Assembly (NCBI RefSeq): GCF_019039035.1
Contig: NZ_JAHNZT010000004.1
Location: forward strand, 372,001-436,000
Direction: 5' to 3'
Length of the DNA stretch: 64,000 nt
DNA from: Citreicoccus inhibens
GTDB lineage: Bacteria > Myxococcota > Myxococcia > Myxococcales > Myxococcaceae
Under the pieces are notes generated by a model. The model saw nothing but the letters and a program-made list of their open reading frames with translations, did no database searches and was not told the DNA's origin. The translations under genes were made by a program, and so were the position numbers. This document shows positions 20,460 through 27,649 of this stretch, piece by piece (within the stretch, counting starts at the first letter, position 1; each line of letters begins with the position of its first letter).

Positions 20460-23201
20460 TTGGACCTCAAGCCCACATCCACCGGGTGGACGCTCGCCCT
20501 CACCGTGCTGCTCGCGTTGGGGTTGTCGCTCGCGCCACTGCCGGTCCAGTTCCGCCCCATTCCCAGCCTCCGCCAGGACGAAGGCACGCTGGGGCCCAAG
20601 CTGGTGGCGCTCGTGCTGCCCGCGTCCCTGCGCGGGAAGAAGGCACGGCCGCCTCCGGACGCGCTCGCGCCAGACTCGGCGCCCGCGGCCCACCCGGAGT
20701 CCGAGTCCTCGGCCGTGGCGGAGAGCGCCGCGCCGGAGGGCCCCGACGCGGGGGTGGCCCCCGCCGCCGTGCCCGGCATCGGCCTGGAGGACCTGAGCGC
20801 CCCCACCCTGGCGAGCGCGCTGGAGCTGGAGGCCCTGCGCGAGCGCATGGGCGCCAGGCACGTGGACATCGAGCTGAACTGCCGCAAGGCCCGAGCGGAC
20901 GGCACCTGCGAGGAGGATGGGCTGGCGCCCTTTACCCGAGCGCTGGGGGAGCTGCGCGCCGACGCGCGCCGCACGCCGGTGCGCGTGGTGCACCTGGGCG
21001 ACTCGCTGGTGGCCTCGGACTACATCACCGACGTGGTGCGCGAGCGGCTCCAGGAGCGCTTCGGCTCGGGCGGACGGGGCTTCCTCTACATCCACCGGCT
21101 GGCCCAGGCGGGCCGCGCCACGCGCGCGGGCACCGCCAGCACCGAGGGCTGGAAGATGGAGCGGCTGGTGGACACCAACTGGCCCAAGGACCGCGTGGGC
21201 TGGACGGGCGTGGCCTTCTCCACCAGCGGCCCGGCGCAGGGCACGCGCTACGCGCTGGATGGCGCGCGCGTGGCGGAGCTGTACTTCCTCACCCAGCCGG
21301 CCAACGGCGCCGTGCAGTTCGCGGTGGATGGCAAGCCCGCGCAGCGAATCCAGACGCGCGCCATCGCCTCCAAGCCCGAGGCCGCCTTCGCGCGCCTCAC
21401 CCTCCCCGAAGGCGCCAAGACGCTCTCGCTGCTCGCCTCGGGCAAGACGGAGCTGCACGGCGTGACGCTGGAGACGGGCGCGCCCGGCATCGTCTACGAC
21501 ACGGTGGGCCTGCTGGGTGGCATGGCGGAGGTGTACCTGCGCGCGCAGCCCGCGGCCTTCCGCGCTCAGCTTCGACACCGCAAGCCCTCGCTGGTGGTGT
21601 TGATGGTGGGCGGCAACGAGGCGTTCTTCCTGTCGCGCGAGCGCACCACGCTGGACGAGGTGCGCACACAGATGACGGCGCTGGTGGCCCGCGTGCGGGA
21701 AGCCACGCCCGAGGCCGCGTGCCTCGTGCTGTCGCCCATCGACGCGGGCGTGCGCACCATGAGCGGCGAGCTGGTGACGCGCCGCCACTCCGCCGAGGTG
21801 GGGCAGATCTTCCGCGAAGTCGCGCGCGAGGGCGGCTGCGCGTTCTACGACACGCTGGCGGCCATGGGCGGCGAGGGCAGCGCGCTGCGATGGCTGGAGG
21901 CGGGCCTCCTCCTCGAGGACCTGGTGCACCCGCGCGTGCGTGGCTCGAACCTGCTCGGCCACCTCTTGGACCTGGCGCTGCAGCGCGCCTTCGCCCGGCG
22001 CCACGCGCCGCTCGTGAACGTGGAGGATGACCCAGGGCTCCAGAACGCGGATCCATCGCTCGCGGGCACCTTCGCGAAGCTGCACCGCCGCGAGTCTGGC
22101 GAGGCGCTGCGCGTGGGCATCGCGCAGCTCGGCGCCTCGCACACGGCCGCGCACATCTTCACGGACGCGGTGCGCGAGGCGCTGGCGAAGCGCTTCGGCG
22201 ACGCGGGCCGCGGCTTCATCTCCGCGGGCAAGGCCTCGCCCCGGTTGGACGCGGGCCACGTGGTCCGCGCGATGACGGGCCCCTGGACCGTGGAGGACGC
22301 GAAGGAGTCGCCTCCAGGCGGCATCTGGGGCTTGAGCGGCACGCGCGCGGTGGGCGCTCCCGGCGCCTCGCTGTCCATCCAGTTCTGCAAGGACTGCCCG
22401 GCGGGAGACGCCCCGGCCGGACGGCTCGACGTGTACGCGGTGGATCAACCCGGCGCGGGTGCGCTGGAAGTGACGGTGGACGGCGAGCCCGTCCCCGCCG
22501 AGGCACCACCTCCCGAGCCGCTCACCGCGCCCACGGTGCGCATCCGCTCGTTCCCCGTCACGGGGCTCGGCCACACGGTGCGGGTGTCCGTGCCCGAGGG
22601 CGGCGGCTCGGCCACGGTGCTGGGCGCCGCGCTGGAGTACGAGCGCCCCGGCATCGTCTACGACGCGATGGGCCTGCCCGGCGCCACCGCCTTCACCGCG
22701 AAGGCCATGGACGCCACCGCGCTGGACACGCAGCTCGCCGCGCGCCGGCCGGACCTGCTCGTGTACTGGTACGGCACCAACGAGGCGGGCGAAGAGGGCC
22801 TCGACGCGGCGGCGTTGCACCAGGACTACACCGCGCTCGTGTCGCGGATGCGCCGGGCCACCGGCGCCGAGTGCCTCATCATCGGCCCCACGGACCGACT
22901 GCGGCAGGACGCCACGGGCCGCTGGACGGAGGCGCCGTCGCTGGCCAAGGTGCTGGCCACGCTGCCCCAGGTTGCCAAGGACGCGGGCTGCGCCTACTGG
23001 TCCGCGCGCGCGGCCATGGGCGGCGAGCGCGCCATGCAGCGCTGGCAGCGACAGGAGCCGCCGCTGGGACTCACGGACGGCGTGCACCTCACCCAGACGG
23101 GCTATGAGCGGCTGGCCGCCGCGTTCGTGAAGGACCTGATGAGCGCGTACGACGCGACGAACAAGAAGGCCGAGCCCACGGCCCGCGCGGGAGGGCCCTG
23201 A
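20460..23201 (+). CDS. Membrane-anchored protein with two tandem SGNH hydrolase domains
   Basis: 913 residues from TTG 20460. A single hydrophobic helix (about 10-30) anchors it with the bulk outside, followed by an Ala/Pro-rich linker to about residue 105. Domain 1 has the GDSL block VVHLGDSLVASD (Asp181, Ser182) and Asp487-x-x-His490 (DLVHP). Domain 2 has QLGASHTAA (Ser560, with Ala in place of the usual Asp) and Asp873-x-x-His876 (DGVHLT). Both keep a Ser/Asp/His set. SGNH proteins beside MBOAT genes typically move or remove acetyl groups on polysaccharides (compare AlgJ/AlgX and PatB). It lies 2 bp upstream of the MBOAT gene and is surely co-expressed with it. Confidence 0.85.
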   Translation: MDLKPTSTGWTLALTVLLALGLSLAPLPVQFRPIPSLRQDEGTLGPKLVALVLPASLRGKKARPPPDALAPDSAPAAHPESESSAVAESAAPEGPDAGVAPAAVPGIGLEDLSAPTLASALELEALRERMGARHVDIELNCRKARADGTCEEDGLAPFTRALGELRADARRTPVRVVHLGDSLVASDYITDVVRERLQERFGSGGRGFLYIHRLAQAGRATRAGTASTEGWKMERLVDTNWPKDRVGWTGVAFSTSGPAQGTRYALDGARVAELYFLTQPANGAVQFAVDGKPAQRIQTRAIASKPEAAFARLTLPEGAKTLSLLASGKTELHGVTLETGAPGIVYDTVGLLGGMAEVYLRAQPAAFRAQLRHRKPSLVVLMVGGNEAFFLSRERTTLDEVRTQMTALVARVREATPEAACLVLSPIDAGVRTMSGELVTRRHSAEVGQIFREVAREGGCAFYDTLAAMGGEGSALRWLEAGLLLEDLVHPRVRGSNLLGHLLDLALQRAFARRHAPLVNVEDDPGLQNADPSLAGTFAKLHRRESGEALRVGIAQLGASHTAAHIFTDAVREALAKRFGDAGRGFISAGKASPRLDAGHVVRAMTGPWTVEDAKESPPGGIWGLSGTRAVGAPGASLSIQFCKDCPAGDAPAGRLDVYAVDQPGAGALEVTVDGEPVPAEAPPPEPLTAPTVRIRSFPVTGLGHTVRVSVPEGGGSATVLGAALEYERPGIVYDAMGLPGATAFTAKAMDATALDTQLAARRPDLLVYWYGTNEAGEEGLDAAALHQDYTALVSRMRRATGAECLIIGPTDRLRQDATGRWTEAPSLAKVLATLPQVAKDAGCAYWSARAAMGGERAMQRWQRQEPPLGLTDGVHLTQTGYERLAAAFVKDLMSAYDATNKKAEPTARAGGP

Positions 23202-23203
23202 CC

Positions 23204-24619
23204 GTGCTGTCTCACAGCCTCCAGTACCTCGCGTTCGTCATCGCCGTCTTCGCCGCCTACTGGGCGGTGCACCGCCACTACGCCGCGCGGATGTTCGTGC
23301 TGCTCGCGGCGAGCGTGTACTTCTACGCGGTCTTCACGCCCTTCCCGCTGCTCATCTTCCTGGCGGGCGTGACGGTGGACCACCTGCTCGTGAAGGGCAT
23401 GGCGCGCACCGATTCGCCGGGCACGCGCAAGCTCTTCGTCGTCCTGTCCATCGTCTCCAACCTGGGGCTCCTGGCGGGCTTCAAGTACCTGGAGCTCTTG
23501 CGCAAGACGGCCGTGTCGCTCCTGGCGCCGTGGCACATCGACGTGCGCGCCGAGCCCTTCCACCTGCTCTTGCCGGTGGGCCTGTCCTTCTACGTCTTCC
23601 AGGCCATCAGCTACACGGTGGACGTGTACCGAGGGAAGGCGAGCGCGGAGCACTCGTTCTTCGAGCACCTGCTGTACATGCTCTTCTTCCCCCGCGTGGT
23701 GAGCGGGCCCATCGTCCGCGCCTCCGAGCTGATGGCGCACTTCCGCGAGGAGCCCACGCTCTCGCCCGATGACGGCGCGCGCGCGCTGTTCCGCGTCGCG
23801 GTGGGGCTGGTGAAGAAGCTCATCATCGCGGACGTGCTGGGCAGCGGCATCGTGGATCCGGTGTTCGGCAGTCCGCACGCGTACTCCTCCGCCGAGTGCG
23901 CGGTGGCCGCGGTCGCGTACACGCTGGAGCTCTACTACGACTTCTCGGGGTACTCGGACATCGCCATGGGCGTGGCGGCGCTGTTCGGGTTCCGCTTCCC
24001 GGAGAACTTCGCGCGGCCGTACCTGGCGAAGAACCTGTTCGAGTTCTGGAACCGCTGGCACATGAGCCTGTCTTCGTGGCTGCGGGACTACCTGTACATC
24101 CCGCTGGGCGGCAACCGGCGCTCGAAGCCCCGCGTGTGCTTCAACCTGATGATGGTGATGGTGCTGGGCGGCCTGTGGCACGGGGCGGACTGGCGCTTCG
24201 CCGTGTGGGGCGGCGTGCACGGCGTGGCGCTGTGCGCGGTGCGCTGCTGGTGGTGGTTCCGCGGCAAGACGAGCGAGCCGGGGCCGGTGCGCGTCGCGCT
24301 GGGCATGCTCGCGACCTTCACGCTGGTGGTGCTGACGCGCGTGGTGTTCCGCGCGCCGGACATGACGCACGCCGCGGAGTTCTACGCGCGCATGCTGGCG
24401 GGCGTACCAGGGCTGGCCAACGTGGCGCCGCTGGTGTGGGGGATGATCGCCGTGGCGGTGGCCGCGCACGCCCTGCCCCTCAAGCTCTATGAGCTGTCCG
24501 CCGAGCTGTTCGTGCGAATGCCCGTGCCCGTGCGGGCCGTGGCGCTCGTGCTGCTGGGCCTGGGCATCCGCCACCTCTCCACCATGGAGACGCGGCCGTA
24601 CGTGTACCTGCAGTTCTGA
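23204..24619 (+). CDS. MBOAT-family O-acyltransferase (AlgI/PatA-like)
   Basis: 471 residues of the membrane-bound O-acyltransferase family, with about ten transmembrane helices. It passes acetyl groups from a cytoplasmic donor across the membrane to a surface glycan. The family core is clear: FWNRWHMSLSSWLRDYLYIP, then GGNRRSK, then LGGLWHGADWRFAVWGG with the invariant catalytic His in WHGA. The start follows the SGNH gene stop by 2 bp, so the two act together: the MBOAT protein exports the acyl group and the SGNH domains transfer or edit it. The polymer is unknown. Confidence 0.93.
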   Translation: MLSHSLQYLAFVIAVFAAYWAVHRHYAARMFVLLAASVYFYAVFTPFPLLIFLAGVTVDHLLVKGMARTDSPGTRKLFVVLSIVSNLGLLAGFKYLELLRKTAVSLLAPWHIDVRAEPFHLLLPVGLSFYVFQAISYTVDVYRGKASAEHSFFEHLLYMLFFPRVVSGPIVRASELMAHFREEPTLSPDDGARALFRVAVGLVKKLIIADVLGSGIVDPVFGSPHAYSSAECAVAAVAYTLELYYDFSGYSDIAMGVAALFGFRFPENFARPYLAKNLFEFWNRWHMSLSSWLRDYLYIPLGGNRRSKPRVCFNLMMVMVLGGLWHGADWRFAVWGGVHGVALCAVRCWWWFRGKTSEPGPVRVALGMLATFTLVVLTRVVFRAPDMTHAAEFYARMLAGVPGLANVAPLVWGMIAVAVAAHALPLKLYELSAELFVRMPVPVRAVALVLLGLGIRHLSTMETRPYVYLQF

Positions 24620-24634
24620 GCGCGCTCCGGTCCG

Positions 24635-25243
24635 CTACGGCCGTCCGAGCAGCGCCGCGACATCCGGCACGCGGGCGACCAGGTGCAACAGCTCGCGCAC
24701 GATGCGCGCGGTGGCGCCCCAGATGACGTGCGAGTCGTACGTGTAGAAGTACAGGTCGTGCTCCACGCCCTGCCAGATGCCGCGCTCGGTGCGCAGCAGC
24801 GCCGGGTCCATCAAGCGCACGAGCGGCACCTCCAGGATGAGGTCCACCTCGGCGGCGCTCGGGCGGTACTGACCGTTCCCCGGGATGACGCCCACGAACG
24901 GGCGGATGCGGTACGCGGAGGTGGTGGGCGTCTCGTTGAGCATCCCCAGCACGCGCACGTCGCGCCGGTCGATGCCCAGCTCCTCCTCCGTCTCACGCAG
25001 CGCCGTGTGCAGCGGGGTGGCGTCCTCCGCGTCTCGCCCACCTCCGGGGAACGCGTACTGGCCCGCGTGCGTGCGCAGGTTGGCGGGGCGCCGCGTGAAG
25101 AGCACGTGCGCCACGCCCTCCCGCTCGAACAGCGGCACGAGCACGGCCGCCTCGCGCAGCGCCACCCCGGGCAGCTCGAAGGAACGCGCCGGACGCGTCG
25201 ACAGCGTCGACTCCAGCGCATCGAACAGCGCTTGCACGCCCAC
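24635..25243 (-). CDS. Nudix hydrolase, CoA-pyrophosphatase-like
   Basis: 202 residues. The Nudix box is present (GGGRDAEDATPLHTALRETE, then EELGI), preceded by HAGQYAFPGG, which is characteristic of the NudL/CoA pyrophosphatase subgroup that splits CoA and its derivatives. Several GTG starts are possible. GTG 25243 was chosen because GAGAGAGG (25251-25258) lies 7 bp upstream; 25249 and 25237 are alternatives. It starts about 14 bp after the stop of uppP on the same strand, so the two form an operon. It converges on the MBOAT gene with 15 bp between stops. Confidence 0.88.
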   Translation of the reverse strand: MGVQALFDALESTLSTRPARSFELPGVALREAAVLVPLFEREGVAHVLFTRRPANLRTHAGQYAFPGGGRDAEDATPLHTALRETEEELGIDRRDVRVLGMLNETPTTSAYRIRPFVGVIPGNGQYRPSAAEVDLILEVPLVRLMDPALLRTERGIWQGVEHDLYFYTYDSHVIWGATARIVRELLHLVARVPDVAALLGRP

Positions 25244-25257
25244 GGCCACGCCCTCTC

Positions 25258-26151
25258 TCAGTCCGTGACTTGCTTCTCGACGGGCGGCTTCAGGGGCGAC
25301 TTCGCTGTGTCCACGTTCTCCACGCCTGACATCGGCTGGAGCACGCTCATCTTGAGCAGCACCAGGAGCACCACGCCCAACACCACGCGGTACACGATGA
25401 ACACCATCGTGGTGCGCGTGCGCAGGAACTTCAGCAGCCACGCGATGGCGGCCATGCCCGAGGCGAACGCCACCAGCGTCCCCGTCCACAGCGCCACCGC
25501 GGAGGGGCGCTCGGTGGCCTCGAGCAGGTGCTTCAACTCGAACAGGCCCGCGAGCCCCGTGGCTGGGATGGAGAGCAGGAACGAGTAGCGCGCCGCGTCC
25601 TCGCGCTTCAGCCCGCGCGACAGGCCGCCCGTCAGCGTGGTGCCCGAGCGCGACGAGCCCGGAATCAGCGCGAGCGCCTGCCACAACCCGATGGCGATGC
25701 CGTCCGCCCACGTCATGTCCGCCACGGTGCGCCGGTGCGACGCGCGCTTCTCCACGTAGAGCAGCACCAGCGCCAACAGGATGAGGCTGCACGCGATGAC
25801 GTAGAGCGAGCGGAACTGCGTCTCGATGAGCTTCTTCAGCCCCAGCCCCAGCAGGCCGATGGGCAGCGTGCCCACGAGCACGTACCAGGCGAGGCGGGAC
25901 TCCTGCGTCCCGAAGGGCTCGCGGCGCCACAGGCCGCGGAAGAACGCGGCGCCCAGCGCGACGATGTCCTTGCGGAAGTAGATGAGGACCGCGGCCACCG
26001 TGCCCAATTGGATGACGGCGGAGTACGCCGCGCCCGGGTCCGGCCAGCCGAACAGCTCCGGGGCGATGCGCAGGTGCGCGGTGGAACTGATGGGGAGGAA
26101 CTCGGTGAGGCCCTGGACCAGGCCCAGGACGATGGCTTCGAGGAGGCTCAT
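25258..26151 (-). CDS. uppP: Undecaprenyl-diphosphatase
   Basis: 297 residues of the BacA/UppP family, an inner-membrane enzyme that dephosphorylates undecaprenyl diphosphate so the lipid carrier can be reused for peptidoglycan and surface glycans. Signature motifs are both present: GLTEFLPISSTAHL near residue 17 and LIPGSSRSGTTL near residue 165. There are seven to eight hydrophobic helices. ATG 26151 gives the normal family N-terminus MSLLEAIVLGLVQG. The C-terminus has a hydrophilic tail of about 25 residues. The Nudix gene follows directly. Confidence 0.95.
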   Translation of the reverse strand: MSLLEAIVLGLVQGLTEFLPISSTAHLRIAPELFGWPDPGAAYSAVIQLGTVAAVLIYFRKDIVALGAAFFRGLWRREPFGTQESRLAWYVLVGTLPIGLLGLGLKKLIETQFRSLYVIACSLILLALVLLYVEKRASHRRTVADMTWADGIAIGLWQALALIPGSSRSGTTLTGGLSRGLKREDAARYSFLLSIPATGLAGLFELKHLLEATERPSAVALWTGTLVAFASGMAAIAWLLKFLRTRTTMVFIVYRVVLGVVLLVLLKMSVLQPMSGVENVDTAKSPLKPPVEKQVTD

Positions 26152-26277
26152 AGGGGCGCGGGCGCCAGGGATATGCCCGCGCCTGCTCGCCAGCAAGGGC
26201 GAAGCATCACCCCGGCGACGAGGTCCGGTACTCAACGCCCCGGCAAGAGGACAGGACAGGTAGGCTCACCGGCGCCC

Positions 26278-26748
26278 ATGCCTCCCGCGCCCCAGTGTCC
26301 CTGCTCCTCCGGCCTCCGCTATCGCCAGTGTTGCGCGCCCTACCACCGGGGCGAGGCCGAGCCCCCCGACGCCGAGCACCTCATGCGCAGCCGCTACAGC
26401 GCCTTCGCGCTCCGGGAGGTGGCCTACCTCTGGAAGACCCTGCACCCGGACCACCCGGACCGCGCGCGCCCGGAGGCCGAGGCCCTCCGCGAGCTGCGCG
26501 CCTCCGCCGCGGCGCATCAGTACCCCGGGCTGGTGGTCATGGACCGCCAAGCCCCGGACGCCTCGGGCGTGGCCCGCGTGCTGTTCTTCGCGAAGGTGTT
26601 CGAGAGGGGCAAGGACCGCTCCTTCGTGGAGCGCTCCGACTTCCGCCATGACGGCACCGGGTGGCGATACGTGTCGGGCGTGGGGAAGCTCCCGCGCGAG
26701 CTTCCCGTGCCCCCGGAATCGCTCACCCTGGCGACCTTCCCCAAATAG
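26278..26748 (+). CDS. YchJ-family protein with SEC-C metal-binding motif
   Basis: 156 residues of the UPF0225/YchJ family. The N-terminus carries the SEC-C-type zinc motif (CPCSSGLRYRQCC), then the conserved LMRSRYSAFALREVAYLWKT segment and a small NTF2-like fold to the end (FVERSDFRHDGTGWRYVSG). The SEC-C motif is a zinc fold known from SecA; the role of YchJ proteins is not established. ATG 26278 directly precedes the zinc motif. It is a single gene that converges on the lipoprotein gene, with a hairpin between them. Confidence 0.9.
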   Translation: MPPAPQCPCSSGLRYRQCCAPYHRGEAEPPDAEHLMRSRYSAFALREVAYLWKTLHPDHPDRARPEAEALRELRASAAAHQYPGLVVMDRQAPDASGVARVLFFAKVFERGKDRSFVERSDFRHDGTGWRYVSGVGKLPRELPVPPESLTLATFPK

Positions 26749-26877
26749 CGGAAGGCCGCCGTCAGGATTCTCCCGCCGGCTCGTGAAGGAGCGAGCTGCC
26801 CGGCCGAAGAGGCCCTACACGCCCTGGCAATCGCCCTTAAAAGCGAGAACGGTTCGAGTCCGTCCGACCCTGAAAAG

Positions 26878-26894
26878 GTCACCCCAAAGGTGGC
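26878..26894. terminator. Bidirectional terminator between ychJ-type and lipoprotein genes
   Basis: GTCACC (26878-26883) pairs with GGTGGC (26889-26894), six pairs including one G-T, around CCAAA. TTCTT follows on the plus strand, and four consecutive T residues follow on the minus strand (AAAA at 26873-26876). This fits a short two-way intrinsic terminator between convergent genes. The rest of the spacer (26749-26872) has no gene. Confidence 0.5.
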
Positions 26895-26924
26895 TTCTTC
26901 ACTCGGGCAGCACCCTTTTCTCCC

Positions 26925-27611
26925 TCATTGGTCCGCGCGGACGCTCACCGTGTTGAGCGCCTTGGCAGCGCCCCAGGCCAGCTCCTGGAAGGCCCCCCGC
27001 TGACGACCGTTCCACCAGCTGTTCGGATTGTCGGGATCCTTCGGCGGCTCATCGCCAATCTCGCAGTGCGTGCCCGGCGCCGCGCAGGTTCCGCCTGTTC
27101 CCGACGTACCCGCGTCCGCGCCGCCCGCCACCGGAGCGCTGGGCTTCGCGTTCGCCGTGCCCGGCACGTCCTGGAGCAGGGACTGGGCACACGGGTCGAA
27201 GAGCACGGGCGGCGTCAGGGTCATCGACGGCCGCGGCTTGACCGTGAGAATCCGCGTGTACGTCACGAGCGGCACCCCGGACGCGTGGACCTGCGAGGTG
27301 AACACGTTGCGCGTCGAGGTGCCGCCCCCCACGTAGAACGTGAAGGCGCGGTGGTTCGCGTCGACGCCCAGCGCGATGTACGCGCCCGTCGTGGGGCAGT
27401 ACCCCATCACGACCTGGGTGGTGGACGCGAGCGGCAGCGTGGGAGTCTCACGCAGGCTCCGCAGGACGGGGGGGCTCGGAGCCCTGCCCGGATCCGCGCA
27501 CGTGTTCTCGGCAGGGCGCGAGCCCTCGTTCTCCCCGGGGCGGTTCTCGAACAGCGCGCACCCGCTCCCCAGCCAGCCGCACAACACCACTCCCCACAGC
27601 AGCTTCCTCAT
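26925..27611 (-). CDS. Secreted lipoprotein, likely partner of the TPR-CHAT protein
   Basis: 228 residues. The signal peptide ends in lipobox LGSGC with the lipidated Cys at residue 18. The mature protein has five further Cys (in NTCADP, MGYCPTT, FDPCAQ, GTCAAP and THCEIG), a central region of beta character (about 60-140), and a Gly/Ala-rich linker. No family is recognised. GGGAGGGGAG precedes the ATG. It begins 38 bp after the stop of the CHAT gene on the same strand, which makes co-expression very likely and suggests it is a partner or substrate of that protein in the periplasm. Confidence 0.8.
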   Translation of the reverse strand: MRKLLWGVVLCGWLGSGCALFENRPGENEGSRPAENTCADPGRAPSPPVLRSLRETPTLPLASTTQVVMGYCPTTGAYIALGVDANHRAFTFYVGGGTSTRNVFTSQVHASGVPLVTYTRILTVKPRPSMTLTPPVLFDPCAQSLLQDVPGTANAKPSAPVAGGADAGTSGTGGTCAAPGTHCEIGDEPPKDPDNPNSWWNGRQRGAFQELAWGAAKALNTVSVRADQ

Positions 27612-27649
27612 GATGTCTCCCCTCCCGTCACGAAACCGCCAACGACAGC

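Noticed and set aside
26836-26870. tRNA T-arm-like sequence (ACGG-TTCGAGT-CCGT) with an anticodon-loop-like CTTAAAA upstream
   Set aside because: No matching acceptor stem or D-arm could be found around it, and the neighbouring loop does not pair as an anticodon arm. It may be a remnant, but a tRNA call is not supported. A tRNAscan-SE run would decide.
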